A DNA stretch of 64,000 nt from JBAZTO01 sp041661865 (GTDB taxonomy: Bacteria > Planctomycetota > Phycisphaerae > SM23-33). Under the pieces are notes generated by a model. It was not told where the DNA came from and did not search any database. It was given only the letters and a program-made list of their open reading frames with translations. Shown here in pieces: positions 56,659-64,000 of this stretch. The DNA lies in assembly GCA_041661865.1 (NCBI GenBank), contig JBAZTO010000001.1, forward strand, positions 136,169 to 200,168, read 5' to 3'. A program made the translations under genes and the position numbers. Every line of letters begins with the position of its first letter. Positions within the stretch are counted from its first letter, which is position 1.

Positions 56659-56960
56659 TGCCCTTCTACCTCGACGTCGATACATTGAAGATCTACGAGG
56701 TCATCACCTATCCAAACCACACGGCAAACACTGAGACCGTTATCGGCGTCAGGGACGTCGGATCAGAGGGGGTTGGACCCCGCTGGTTCGCCGAATACAA
56801 CCGTCTTGGCGAGACCCAGAAGGATGCGATCCGGCTTGCGAAGCCCTATCTGGAAGAGCAGGCCCGCCGGCTGTCAGAGGAAATCAAGACGCTCTCTCGG
56901 CAGCGCTACGCCATCGACGAGTACATTGATCAGATCGAACCATATAGGAATGAAACATGA
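56658..56960 (+). CDS. Unknown 100-aa protein
   Basis: ATG 56658 overlaps the previous stop by one base. Two halves: beta-rich (KIYEVITYPNHTANTETVIG) and a long charged helix (LEEQARRLSEEIKTLSRQRY). ATGA overlap follows. Confidence 0.6.
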   Translation: MPFYLDVDTLKIYEVITYPNHTANTETVIGVRDVGSEGVGPRWFAEYNRLGETQKDAIRLAKPYLEEQARRLSEEIKTLSRQRYAIDEYIDQIEPYRNET

Positions 56961-57349
56961 TGCCCAAGTCTTTAGCTCTTGGTCTCCTTGCTGACAAGAA
57001 CAAGGAGATCAGAGAGATCATTTCGATGAAGACGAGCGCCATGGAGTCGCACATCCGGGCCAGGATCGTTATCCCCTTCTGTGACAAGTACGATCTCTCC
57101 TTCACCGCTGGTATGGGAACCTGGATGTTCCGCGACAGCCACGGGAAGCTCTTCGACCTGGGTGTGGATCGTCGGGAGCATCCCGACCGTCCACAGGACG
57201 GAAGCCCTGAAGCCGACGACGACAGGTGGTACATCGAACCGACGCAGGAAGACAAGGACATCAAAGAGATCCTCGATTTCCAGTTCGACTGCATGAACTG
57301 CAGCATCGGATCATTCATGCTCGACTACAACCCAAGGAGTCCACGATGA
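56957..57349 (+). CDS. Unknown 130-aa protein
   Basis: Alpha/beta with 'SHIRARIVIPFCDKYDLSFT' and an acidic middle. C-terminus 'CMNCSIGSFMLDYNP'. ATGA overlap into the next gene. No motif recognised. Confidence 0.6.
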   Translation: MMPKSLALGLLADKNKEIREIISMKTSAMESHIRARIVIPFCDKYDLSFTAGMGTWMFRDSHGKLFDLGVDRREHPDRPQDGSPEADDDRWYIEPTQEDKDIKEILDFQFDCMNCSIGSFMLDYNPRSPR

Positions 57350-57741
57350 GCGACAACGCTCCCGCTGGCTACATCAACATGACGGCCCGGTCGATCAAAG
57401 ACGCCATCGCGGCCGCCCAGACCAAGACCAAGCAGGAACACGAACAGTGGGTCGGCACGCTGGCCTCGAAGCTCCTCGCCTGGCGCCATTCTGCGAAGCC
57501 CACCAGAGGCTTCTGGCGCTGGCTCGACATGGCTACCGTGCCGAAGGACCCAGAGAAGCTGACCAAGTGGTATCGCGACCAGTGGTGCTACGTTCGACCC
57601 AAGATCGAGGGGATCGCGGACGAACCATCGCTGAGCTGGAAGTTCACCGACTGGGAGCGCCGGATGAAGAACGTCTCGGACGACACCATCGTGTTCATCG
57701 ACATCGATGACGCGGCCATGCTGAAGAAGTACCAGGTATGA
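57346..57741 (+). CDS. Unknown 131-aa protein
   Basis: ATG 57346. 'AGYINMTARSIKDAIAAAQT' then a Trp-rich region (GFWRWLDMATV; KWYRDQWCYVRPK) and a C-terminal 'DDTIVFIDIDDAAML', which resembles a short aspartate-rich strand but not a full nuclease. Unrecognised. Confidence 0.6.
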   Translation: MSDNAPAGYINMTARSIKDAIAAAQTKTKQEHEQWVGTLASKLLAWRHSAKPTRGFWRWLDMATVPKDPEKLTKWYRDQWCYVRPKIEGIADEPSLSWKFTDWERRMKNVSDDTIVFIDIDDAAMLKKYQV

Positions 57742-57953
57742 CGTACGAAGAGGCCCTGGTCTATCTGACGCCAGAGGTTCGGGCCGCAATCCGGGCCGTG
57801 CCAGAGGCTGAACAGCACGAGGTACTTCTCAAGTTCTACCCGACCCTCGACGTCGAGAGCGTCGTTGTGCTACTGACGTGGCACGAGGTCTGGGGGAGCG
57901 AAGATGACGAGTTCTTGAAATGCGTGGAGACGGTATGCAAACCGACCCCGTGA
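57738..57953 (+). CDS. Unknown 71-aa protein
   Basis: Helical, acidic: 'YEEALVYLTPEVRAAIRAVP', 'VVVLLTWHEVWGSEDDEFLK'. ATGA and GTGA overlaps on either side. Confidence 0.55.
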   Translation: MTYEEALVYLTPEVRAAIRAVPEAEQHEVLLKFYPTLDVESVVVLLTWHEVWGSEDDEFLKCVETVCKPTP

Positions 57954-58153
57954 AGGGCCAAACGGCCTGCAACCGCACGGCGTGCCAACGCGTCTTCGGC
58001 GACCGTGATCGGTTCTGGAACACCAGCACCCGTGCCTGGTACTGCCAGGGCTGCGCTGCGAAGATCAACCGCTCCTGCGTCGACTATGGCGATCCGATCA
58101 TCTGCTTCCGCGAGTCCGAGGTGAAGAACCTGCCCGCGGACAAGCAACCATGA
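57950..58153 (+). CDS. Small Cys-rich protein
   Basis: 67 aa from GTG 57950 (ATG 57935 and 57920 are alternatives further upstream). 'ACNRTACQRVFG', 'WYCQGCAAKIN', 'SCVDYGDPIICF': CxxxxC followed by CxxC about 25 residues later, a plausible zinc site. ATGA overlap into the next gene. Confidence 0.6.
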   Translation: MKGQTACNRTACQRVFGDRDRFWNTSTRAWYCQGCAAKINRSCVDYGDPIICFRESEVKNLPADKQP

Positions 58154-58635
58154 AGCCAGCAGTCCTCGGTGGTCCGGTCACCAAGAAGACCTATCGCACC
58201 ATCATTCGTGGTCTGCCTGGTGGCTGGCGCCTGACGGCGATCAAGCGTCTGCCGAACAAGGCCAACGACCTCCTGGTTTGCTTCGCTGGCGAGCACTATC
58301 GCATTTCGATAGGCCGCTACGCGCTCCAACAGAAGTTCGATGCCATGAATCGGGTCTGGAATAAATACCAGCTCGAGATGGCCACGCTCAGCGCGAGCTT
58401 CTACATCCGCATGAAGATGGGCGAGCGGAGCTTCTTCGAGAAGATCCTGCCGATGCGCTATACCGACCCAGCAAAGCAGGCAGCCAAAGATCGTGAAGAA
58501 GCCCAGCGTGACGCTGCCGTCAAGAAAGCGAAACGCGAGTTCGACATCGAGATGAAACGTCTCGAAGCTGAAATGCACACGCACCAGGTCAAGACGATCA
58601 CCCGTTGGTCCCAACTCGGAGTTTGTCTTTCATGA
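58150..58635 (+). CDS. Unknown 161-aa protein, basic with helical tail
   Basis: N-terminal small alpha/beta domain (TIIRGLPGGWRLTAIKRL), then a long Lys/Glu/Arg helix (AKDREEAQRDAAVKKAKREF). Might bind nucleic acid; no motif. Confidence 0.6.
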   Translation: MKPAVLGGPVTKKTYRTIIRGLPGGWRLTAIKRLPNKANDLLVCFAGEHYRISIGRYALQQKFDAMNRVWNKYQLEMATLSASFYIRMKMGERSFFEKILPMRYTDPAKQAAKDREEAQRDAAVKKAKREFDIEMKRLEAEMHTHQVKTITRWSQLGVCLS

Positions 58636-58862
58636 CTCTTCCAACTGGCTGGAATCAGGATCAGATCATCGGTGTCGCTATTGGTGAAGCTATGGTCAAC
58701 AGCCTGATCCGTCTCGAAATCGGCAGCGACACGGCGCGGCAGGCCGCGTTGGATGTCGTCGATTATTATCTTCGACACGCTAACGAAGTCGATGAAGTCG
58801 AGATGTTCGACGACTTGAAACTGCTCATGAAGAAAGCCTCGACCCTACTGGATGACAAGTGA
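58632..58862 (+). CDS. Unknown 76-aa protein
   Basis: ATG 58632. Helical: 'GVAIGEAMVNSLIRLEIG', 'EMFDDLKLLMKKASTLLDDK'. GTGA overlap into the next gene. No motif. Confidence 0.55.
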   Translation: MTLPTGWNQDQIIGVAIGEAMVNSLIRLEIGSDTARQAALDVVDYYLRHANEVDEVEMFDDLKLLMKKASTLLDDK

Positions 58863-59140
58863 GCGGTCCCATGATCCTCCCTTTCAGCGACGAGACGCCG
58901 CAGCTGACGCTCGTCCCTGTCGAGGCCCATGGCGGAACTCGCTTCAAAGACTGGTACGAACTGCAACTCGGGAACCTCGTCATCTGCCACATTCAATGTT
59001 GGTCGGACGACGATGAATCCGTCGTGTGGGAACTGCGTTACCCCGGTCCCGACAGCTTCATCGTCGCGGACTCGCCCGGATGCACTGACCCGGTGAGCGC
59101 GGCCCACTGGTTCTTCCTCAACAAGATCAAAGGACTCTAA
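58859..59140 (+). CDS. Unknown 93-aa protein
   Basis: GTG start. 'PMILPFSDETPQLTLVPVEA' and 'CHIQCWSDDDESVVWELRYP'. Beta-rich. Its stop overlaps the next ATG by one base. Confidence 0.55.
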   Translation: MSGPMILPFSDETPQLTLVPVEAHGGTRFKDWYELQLGNLVICHIQCWSDDDESVVWELRYPGPDSFIVADSPGCTDPVSAAHWFFLNKIKGL

Positions 59141-59436
59141 TGGCTACGATGCCTGATTTCACGGTCACCCCGGATGAGCAGAAGCTCATCGACCAGATCG
59201 CCGACGCGATCCTGCAGATCTCGGTCGAGCACGATGTCCCGTACACCAAGATGGAAATCGTGATGGACCTGACGTCTTGCCACTGCAACGGCACGCCGCT
59301 GCGCTTGCAGGACTTCCTCAATGCGGCCACCAAGCGCCAGGCCGATTTCGTCCATGATGCCTTCGGCATCCGTCGCTACATCAGCCGCACCACCGGCAAG
59401 CTCAGCGCGCCGTTCCAGCCCAGGTTCGCCAAGTGA
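59140..59436 (+). CDS. Unknown 98-aa protein
   Basis: Helical N-terminus 'VTPDEQKLIDQIADAILQIS', then 'MDLTSCHCNGTPLRLQDFL' and a basic C-terminus. The CHC pair is the only Cys/His cluster. GTGA overlap into the next gene. Confidence 0.6.
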   Translation: MATMPDFTVTPDEQKLIDQIADAILQISVEHDVPYTKMEIVMDLTSCHCNGTPLRLQDFLNAATKRQADFVHDAFGIRRYISRTTGKLSAPFQPRFAK

Positions 59437-60023
59437 AGGGCCTCTTCCCACGCGAGGATTACAGGATTGGCCGGCGGGCCTACGTCAAGAGCAAGAAGAA
59501 AGCAGGCTACATCATTTCGGTGGCCGGCGACTTCTCCACCGTGATCGTCCGTTTCGATGACGGGGACGAGGATTGGCTGACGGCGATCGAGAACGTCCTC
59601 CTCGGCGGCAGCAGCAACGGCATCCACGACGGCCTGACCTTCGGGTTCGGCAAACTCGACGGCCACGGCTACTGGGAGATCCCCGACTACGGCAAGGCCC
59701 GTGAGATGGAAATCGAGCACAGGCTGCCGATCAACTCTTACTGGCCATTCCAGAACGTCGTTCCTCCCGTTGATGCCACTGTCCTCGCCAGCGATCAGCT
59801 GAACGCCACGCGCATGTGGTTCATCAAGTACCGCGGCTGCCTCACGGCCGAGACCCACATCGAATACGACACACAGCTCGAGAACCTGCTCGCCCACGTC
59901 TCCAAGATGCGGACCATGGAGATCCTGCTGAAGGCCGCCCACGAGTTCATGACCGGCGAATGGGAGCCCGATGACGTCGATCGTGCCAAGTTCGTCCGTC
60001 GCCTGGCTGAGTTCGATGTCTGA
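59433..60023 (+). CDS. Unknown 196-aa protein
   Basis: GTG start. 'RRAYVKSKKKAGYIISVAGD' begins with a basic SH3-like strand pattern, then 'IVRFDDGDEDWLTAIENVLL'. C-terminal helical half (FMTGEWEPDDVDRAKFVRRL). Not recognised. Confidence 0.65.
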   Translation: MKGLFPREDYRIGRRAYVKSKKKAGYIISVAGDFSTVIVRFDDGDEDWLTAIENVLLGGSSNGIHDGLTFGFGKLDGHGYWEIPDYGKAREMEIEHRLPINSYWPFQNVVPPVDATVLASDQLNATRMWFIKYRGCLTAETHIEYDTQLENLLAHVSKMRTMEILLKAAHEFMTGEWEPDDVDRAKFVRRLAEFDV

Positions 60024-60399
60024 CGTCACGGCTCCTCCTCTGCCACCGGACCAGCCCAACAGCGACCCGGTGCAGCTGATCCAAGACATCATCAACCTCA
60101 TGGAAGGGCACGACCCCTACCGTGAGTTGGATGCTCACATGCGGCGCCGTTGCATGGAAGCTGTCTATCGGCTCGCCGGGCAGACGCTGCCTCCGATCCC
60201 GAGCGACCCGGAGAAGGACAAGCTGGCCTGGGCCTACTTCAACGAACCAGCTGTTCAGGCCCACATGCGCGGCGGCGGTACCTACGCCGACATCATCGAC
60301 TACCTGGCTCGCGAGCTGCACAACAAGCACGAACAGATCCGCAAGATCTACGAAACACGTCCACTTCCTTTCGTCATCGAAAGATTCCCCAATGGCTGA
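60016..60399 (+). CDS. Unknown 127-aa protein
   Basis: ATG 60016, overlapping the previous gene by 8 bases. Helical: 'LIQDIINLMEGHDPYRELDA', 'YADIIDYLARELHNKHEQIR'. Overlaps the next gene by 8 bases. No motif. Confidence 0.6.
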   Translation: MSDVTAPPLPPDQPNSDPVQLIQDIINLMEGHDPYRELDAHMRRRCMEAVYRLAGQTLPPIPSDPEKDKLAWAYFNEPAVQAHMRGGGTYADIIDYLARELHNKHEQIRKIYETRPLPFVIERFPNG

Positions 60400-60943
60400 A
60401 GCCACTGCGTCCATCGAGGGCGTCGCCCTCACGTCCGTCACCATCAACGCTGCGAGCCCCGACGTTATCGGCTCGCTGATGAAGCGCGTCACCGAAGAGG
60501 TGATGAAGCTGATCCCCGAAGACGCCATCGCCAAGATCGCCTCCGAAGTCCTGTCGCAGGGCAAGGTCGTCACCGAGCGAGCCCGGAACTCCTGGGCAGG
60601 CGACCGCGAGACCGTCCGCAGGGAATACAACCTGTCGGACGACGCGAAGGACAAGTTCGTGAAGCTCGTCGAGACCTCGATCTCCAAGCAGGTCAACGAA
60701 TACTTCGACGACGCCGAGGTGAAGAAGCTGATCGCGGAAGCCGTCCGCATCGGTGTGCAGCACGGCATCGAGGCCATCCCGGCCTACGCGGCCAAGCGCA
60801 CGGCCGAGCGCCTCGGCGACGCCGTCCTGAAGTACGACAACGAGCCGTTCATCCAGAACCAGATCCAGGGTCTGGCGTCTTCCTTGATGAAGACCCAGCA
60901 GGCGCTCATGGCCCGCAACCAGATCACCAACGGCGACGTCTGA
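60392..60943 (+). CDS. Unknown 183-aa helical protein
   Basis: ATG 60392. Long helices (DVIGSLMKRVTEEVMKLIPE; VETSISKQVNEYFDDAEVKK; YAAKRTAERLGDAVLKYDNE). No Cys, no catalytic motif. Could be a scaffold or decoration protein; position-only inference. Confidence 0.65.
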   Translation: MAEATASIEGVALTSVTINAASPDVIGSLMKRVTEEVMKLIPEDAIAKIASEVLSQGKVVTERARNSWAGDRETVRREYNLSDDAKDKFVKLVETSISKQVNEYFDDAEVKKLIAEAVRIGVQHGIEAIPAYAAKRTAERLGDAVLKYDNEPFIQNQIQGLASSLMKTQQALMARNQITNGDV

Positions 60944-60944
60944 C

Positions 60945-61292
60945 ATGGGACTGTTCGCCTGGATCAAGAAGCTCCGCCGGGCAGTCGACCAGGCGGACGC
61001 CACCCAAAGCCTCGCCCAGGCCGCCCTGCACGAGGCTGAAGCCGTCAGTGCGCTCGTTCGCGAGCGCACCACGGCCCACGTCGATTACTATCCGGTCGGC
61101 GATGCCTCGCACGTCGTCCTCATCGGCCACTACTGCGGCCGGGATTTCGTCCAGACCTACCGGATCCACCCGCACAACTTCGGAGACCTCGTGCATCACC
61201 TGCGTGAGCTTGAGAAGCACGCCGTCGTCCAGACCGTCGACGCTCCGCCGGTCTGCCGCGCTGTCCTCGAAAGGGAACTGCGTGACCTCTGA
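60945..61292 (+). CDS. Unknown 115-aa protein
   Basis: Basic amphipathic N-terminus (MGLFAWIKKLRRAVDQAD), then an alpha/beta body with His/Tyr (YRIHPHNFGDLVHHLRELEK). The start resembles a membrane- or nucleic-acid-binding helix. Unrecognised. Confidence 0.6.
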   Translation: MGLFAWIKKLRRAVDQADATQSLAQAALHEAEAVSALVRERTTAHVDYYPVGDASHVVLIGHYCGRDFVQTYRIHPHNFGDLVHHLRELEKHAVVQTVDAPPVCRAVLERELRDL

Positions 61293-61893
61293 ATACGGGG
61301 AGTCACCGGCAGCGAAGGCGCTGCCGGACGCTCGGCTCTTGGCCGATCTCGAGAGCGCCAATGAAACGCTGCGGAAACGCAGCCTCATTGTCGACGCCGA
61401 GCTGATGGAGCGACTGCGGGAGAATGTCGAAAAGACCTGCGGCATGTCGAAGGAGCTGCAAGAAGTCACCTTGGCGTCTTCTATCGCCCAACTTCGGCTG
61501 ATCGAGCACAGCTGTCACGAAGCCCTGAAGCCTTACCTGGGCAGCGTTCACGAACACGACGCTGAGCGCTACCAGCAGATGGTCCATGCTCTCGCCCAGC
61601 AGTGCATCTCACGCGGCATTGCGCCGCCGACCGTGCGCTTCCATGTCACCAAGACCAACCGGTCGCGGAGCTGGAAGCAGAACGTGAAGAAAGGACAAGA
61701 GGCCGAACGTCAGGCCAAGCGTTGGCCGACGTGGCATCGTCGATACAAGAAGTGGATGCGCGTTGCTGCCAAGTGCGGCGTCTGCGTCTGGGGAGAGAGC
61801 ACCGTGACTCCCACCGCTCCCCTGAACGTAATCGAGCTCAGCTTCACCCTCGACGCCAACGGCGTCACGTTCGATACCCCGGAGAAGACATGA
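61282..61893 (+). CDS. Unknown 203-aa protein
   Basis: GTG start at 61282, overlapping the previous stop. Helical N-half (LESANETLRKRSLIVDAELM), basic centre (RSWKQNVKKGQEAERQAKRW), and a C-terminal beta segment 'LNVIELSFTLDANG'. May bind nucleic acid. Confidence 0.6.
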   Translation: MTSEYGESPAAKALPDARLLADLESANETLRKRSLIVDAELMERLRENVEKTCGMSKELQEVTLASSIAQLRLIEHSCHEALKPYLGSVHEHDAERYQQMVHALAQQCISRGIAPPTVRFHVTKTNRSRSWKQNVKKGQEAERQAKRWPTWHRRYKKWMRVAAKCGVCVWGESTVTPTAPLNVIELSFTLDANGVTFDTPEKT

Positions 61894-62039
61894 CCCTGAA
61901 GGAAGAACTGATCGGCTCCTACGGCATCTGGGGCGAACACCCCGATCACCTGGTTGCTGATTGGAAGTACGAAGTCGCCAACTGCGACACCCGCCTGGGT
62001 TACTGGGACTGGGTCGTCCACCGCATGGAGAATGACTAA
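61890..62039 (+). CDS. 49-aa microprotein
   Basis: MTLKEELIGSYGIWGEHPDH... with 'LGYWDWVVHRMEND' at the C-terminus. Aromatic-rich and acidic. ATGA start and a TAATG overlap at its end support a real gene. Confidence 0.55.
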   Translation: MTLKEELIGSYGIWGEHPDHLVADWKYEVANCDTRLGYWDWVVHRMEND

Positions 62040-62266
62040 TGTCTGAGAACAAGGCGGACTACGACGTCTCGTACCACTGGACCCGCGGGCAGAACACGGG
62101 CTGGACCACGGTCGGCCACGCGTTCATCAACTCCAAAGGTCGCATCAAGATCTACTTCCATGCCAACCCGGTCCCCGGGTTGGCGACTGCACCTGGCGAG
62201 TTCATGCTCTTCCCTAAGAGCAAGCCCGTCCAAGAGACTGCTGCAGCCCAGACGGAACCGGAATGA
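62039..62266 (+). CDS. Unknown 75-aa protein
   Basis: Beta-rich: 'DVSYHWTRGQNTGWTTVGHA', 'GRIKIYFHANPVPG', then a Pro/Ala/Glu tail. Its stop overlaps the next ATG (ATGA). Unrecognised. Confidence 0.6.
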   Translation: MSENKADYDVSYHWTRGQNTGWTTVGHAFINSKGRIKIYFHANPVPGLATAPGEFMLFPKSKPVQETAAAQTEPE

Positions 62267-62607
62267 GCCTGCGCTGTTTCATCCTCGGACATTGCTGGCC
62301 GGAGTACCCTCCGGCCCAGCGGACGCACGAAGGCATGGACGAGTGCGGTGAGATGGATAACGACGTCTACACCTATCGCTGTGAATGCGAGCGGTGCGGC
62401 AAGGTCGAGTATTTCGTCACTGATGCCGTCCCCTTCCAGCTGCCCTGGAACTGCAGGACCCACTACGGCAAGTTCCTACGCAAAGCCACGGCGGACGAGA
62501 TCGCTCAGTTCGATCTGCATGTCCACGACCGTGTGACCGGAGGGGTCTTTACCCCGACGCCCAAGAACTTCGCTGGTATCTCTTCTCCTACCTATGGAAC
62601 ACGATGA
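62263..62607 (+). CDS. Small Cys/His-rich protein (zinc-binding)
   Basis: 114 aa. 'RCFILGHCWPEYP' and 'YRCECERCGKVEYF': a GHxW motif followed by a CxCxxCG site, resembling the small DUF1660-type phage zinc proteins (GH...C..CG). Function unknown. ATGA overlap into the next gene. Confidence 0.65.
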   Translation: MSLRCFILGHCWPEYPPAQRTHEGMDECGEMDNDVYTYRCECERCGKVEYFVTDAVPFQLPWNCRTHYGKFLRKATADEIAQFDLHVHDRVTGGVFTPTPKNFAGISSPTYGTR

Positions 62608-63161
62608 TCAATCTCGCCGGACGTCCCATCGAACACAACGACAGGCAGATCGCCAACGAACTAGCGCGCTGCGGAATCGACATCATCTGCAACCACGACT
62701 GCGGTAAATCCGAAGTGCAGACCACCAAGGCCGGTGTATTGGTAACGGCGACTAACGGAAAGGCAAAGTTCACACGCGCCTGGAACTACTGGGTCGTCGA
62801 GTGTCAGGTTCCGATCGGTTTAGCTCGTGCCATGTACGCCAACCCGGTCGGCAAGACCGACATCCGTGTGGGCGGCCACTGCGGCTGCCCCTCACCTGAT
62901 TCGTACGGCTGCCGCTGGTACGACCCGGACACGGGAAAGAAGTACATCCGCACGGCTGAACGCATGCAATGCGAAGGGTACCTGGGCACAGGTACCAAGA
63001 TGGAAGAGGTGGCGCGCAAGATTCTCGACGAACATTTATTCCATGACAATCCGGCTTCGATCGGTGCCGTCGGTACGGTCGACAGCTACCACATCGACAC
63101 CGAACTCGGTCTCTACATTTTCGTGCTCTACATGCGCGGCGCGCTGTACGGGGATGTCTGA
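62604..63161 (+). CDS. Unknown 185-aa Cys-rich protein
   Basis: ATG 62604. 'IICNHDCGKSEVQTTK', 'GGHCGCPSPDSYGCRWYDPD' and a later Cys. The Cys pairs may form a metal site. C-terminus is mixed helix and strand (LGLYIFVLYMRGALYGDV). No family recognised. Confidence 0.65.
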   Translation: MINLAGRPIEHNDRQIANELARCGIDIICNHDCGKSEVQTTKAGVLVTATNGKAKFTRAWNYWVVECQVPIGLARAMYANPVGKTDIRVGGHCGCPSPDSYGCRWYDPDTGKKYIRTAERMQCEGYLGTGTKMEEVARKILDEHLFHDNPASIGAVGTVDSYHIDTELGLYIFVLYMRGALYGDV

Positions 63162-63439
63162 TGCAGATCGAGTTCTCGATGTTCTGGCATGAAGGCTCCG
63201 TCAGCCTTCACAGCCGCGATCCAAACTTCAAGACCGGGACAGACGTTCTGACCTATTCAAACTCTGTCATCCCCGTCATACCGGAGAAGGGTTCAGCCAT
63301 TGAGCTGACCGACTTCGAGTACGCATACGTTGGCGCGATTGGTAAGAAGACCCTCGTTATCGACCACGGTATCGTGACGCTCAAAGTGAGCGTCGTCGAA
63401 TGCCGTCGGCGAAAGGCCAAACCGTGCACCTCCGACTGA
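63161..63439 (+). CDS. Unknown 92-aa protein
   Basis: ATG 63161 overlaps the previous stop by one base. Beta-rich: 'MQIEFSMFWHEGSVSLHSRD', 'EYAYVGAIGKKTLVIDHGIV'. Basic C-terminus with two Cys. Not recognised. Confidence 0.6.
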   Translation: MQIEFSMFWHEGSVSLHSRDPNFKTGTDVLTYSNSVIPVIPEKGSAIELTDFEYAYVGAIGKKTLVIDHGIVTLKVSVVECRRRKAKPCTSD

Positions 63440-63798
63440 TCGATCCCCATCACCGTGTATCCCGCCTACTGCACCGCACCACGCGGGGCAGCGAACTGAT
63501 CTACCTCGATCTACGCTTCGGCTTCCGCGGTGAGATCTTCTGCGAAGGTGGGGACGGAGAAGGGCACAACTTCTTCGAGGTCCGATGCCGGAGCACTCGT
63601 GAGCCCTATCGTTGGGACGCTGCGAACGAGAAGTTCCTGATTCAAGTCCAATGGCCGGCACGGGCTTTACGTCGCCTGCTGACCAGCTGGAGCAAGGGCA
63701 CGCTCATCGCGTTGCTCGCTCCCATCGACGTCTGGACTCCCTCATCGTCCAAGTCCTGGACCAGCCTCGCGGACCACGATGAAGATCCGAACCCCTGA
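63424..63798 (+). CDS. Unknown 124-aa protein
   Basis: Start is uncertain: GTG 63424 gives a 16-base overlap with the previous gene, ATG 63400 a 40-base one. Basic, with 'DLRFGFRGEIFCEGGDGEGH' and a Trp-containing C-half (IQVQWPARALRRLLTSWSKG). No motif identified. Confidence 0.55.
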   Translation: MHLRLIDPHHRVSRLLHRTTRGSELIYLDLRFGFRGEIFCEGGDGEGHNFFEVRCRSTREPYRWDAANEKFLIQVQWPARALRRLLTSWSKGTLIALLAPIDVWTPSSSKSWTSLADHDEDPNP

Positions 63799-63955
63799 CT
63801 GCGAGTGCATCATCTGCCAGGACAATGGCGAGCCGATCATCAAGGCCGTCGATCGTCGTGGCACCTATTTCGCCATCAAGCGCATGCGTCAGTTCATCGA
63901 CGCTAAGATCGCAGAGGACAAAGAACGTGAAACCAACGCTCAACCGAAAGCCTAA
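63779..63955 (+). CDS. 58-aa Cys-containing microprotein
   Basis: MKIRTPDCECIICQDNGEPI... with three Cys (CECIIC), then a basic helical tail (AIKRMRQFIDAKIAEDKERE). Overlaps the previous gene by 20 bases. May bind a metal. Confidence 0.55.
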   Translation: MKIRTPDCECIICQDNGEPIIKAVDRRGTYFAIKRMRQFIDAKIAEDKERETNAQPKA

Positions 63956-63959
63956 TGCC

Positions 63960-64000
63960 ATGAAGAAGACTTCCGTTTCTGCTCTCGAGACCACCAAGCC
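63960..64000 (+). CDS. Start of a further gene (3' partial)
   Basis: Reads MKKTSVSALETTK and runs off the window edge. Only 13 residues are visible, so nothing can be said about its product. Confidence 0.4.
   Translation, partial: MKKTSVSALETTK

Noticed and set aside
1..64000. CRISPR arrays, tRNA genes, integrase or insertion sequences
   Set aside because: No direct repeat arrays or cloverleaf-like gaps were seen. The largest intergenic gap (~100 bases, 35658-35761) holds the leader RNA, not a tRNA.

Overview
This window looks like part of a large, GC-rich genome of a tailed double-stranded DNA phage (Caudoviricetes). It carries a portal protein, baseplate- and tail-like proteins, a collagen-type fibre, phage-style DNA ligase and helicase, and then dozens of tiny unknown genes packed with ATGA, GTGA or TTGA start/stop overlaps. 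Nearly every gene is on the + strand. Only two genes (27293-28257) run the other way. No rRNA, tRNA, insertion sequence, integrase or CRISPR array was seen. A prepilin-like gene fits a Gram-negative host, but the host cannot be named from the sequence alone. Terminase and major capsid genes were not recognised here and presumably lie outside the window.

Layout. (1) 1-10781: large tail or baseplate structural proteins. The last of them, 945 aa, ends in an unusual Cys/His-rich tail (C-H-x-x-C-H-x-x-C-H). (2) 10782-14646: two radical SAM enzymes flanking two unknown genes. The second enzyme has the full seven-cysteine SPASM signature of peptide-modifying maturases. (3) 14695-27288: more virion and envelope candidates: a Gly-zipper/Pro-Ala-rich protein, beta-rich proteins, a two-TM holin-like protein, a Nudix hydrolase, the portal protein with an inserted zinc ribbon, a collagen-like fibre with tandem repeats, and a TM plus coiled-coil protein. 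(4) 27293-28257: two reverse-strand genes, with a short hairpin at their convergent end and a perfect palindrome at their divergent end. (5) 28315-38342: DNA metabolism: SMC/SbcC-type ATPase, DUF4326-like protein, WGR-ATP-dependent DNA ligase, a structured RNA leader in front of a 29-aa basic peptide, a BlaI-like winged helix protein, an intrinsic terminator and a UvrD-type helicase. (6) 38354-64000: about 70 small genes in what looks like one continuous transcription unit. Most are unknown. Exceptions include a type IV prepilin-like protein, a YkgJ-type Cys-cluster protein, a HExxH metallopeptidase candidate, a MazG-like pyrophosphohydrolase with a zinc finger, and many small Cys-rich (probably zinc-binding) proteins.

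The best candidates for something undescribed are: (a) the cassette at 7944-14646, which may be a phage-encoded radical SAM/SPASM system that modifies a virion protein, RiPP-style, on its exposed C-terminus; (b) the three-stem RNA at 35682-35758, whose closing stem sequesters the Shine-Dalgarno of a tiny histone-like peptide; and (c) the prepilin-like protein at 40629. All functional links are inferred from motifs and gene order only. No database search was possible.
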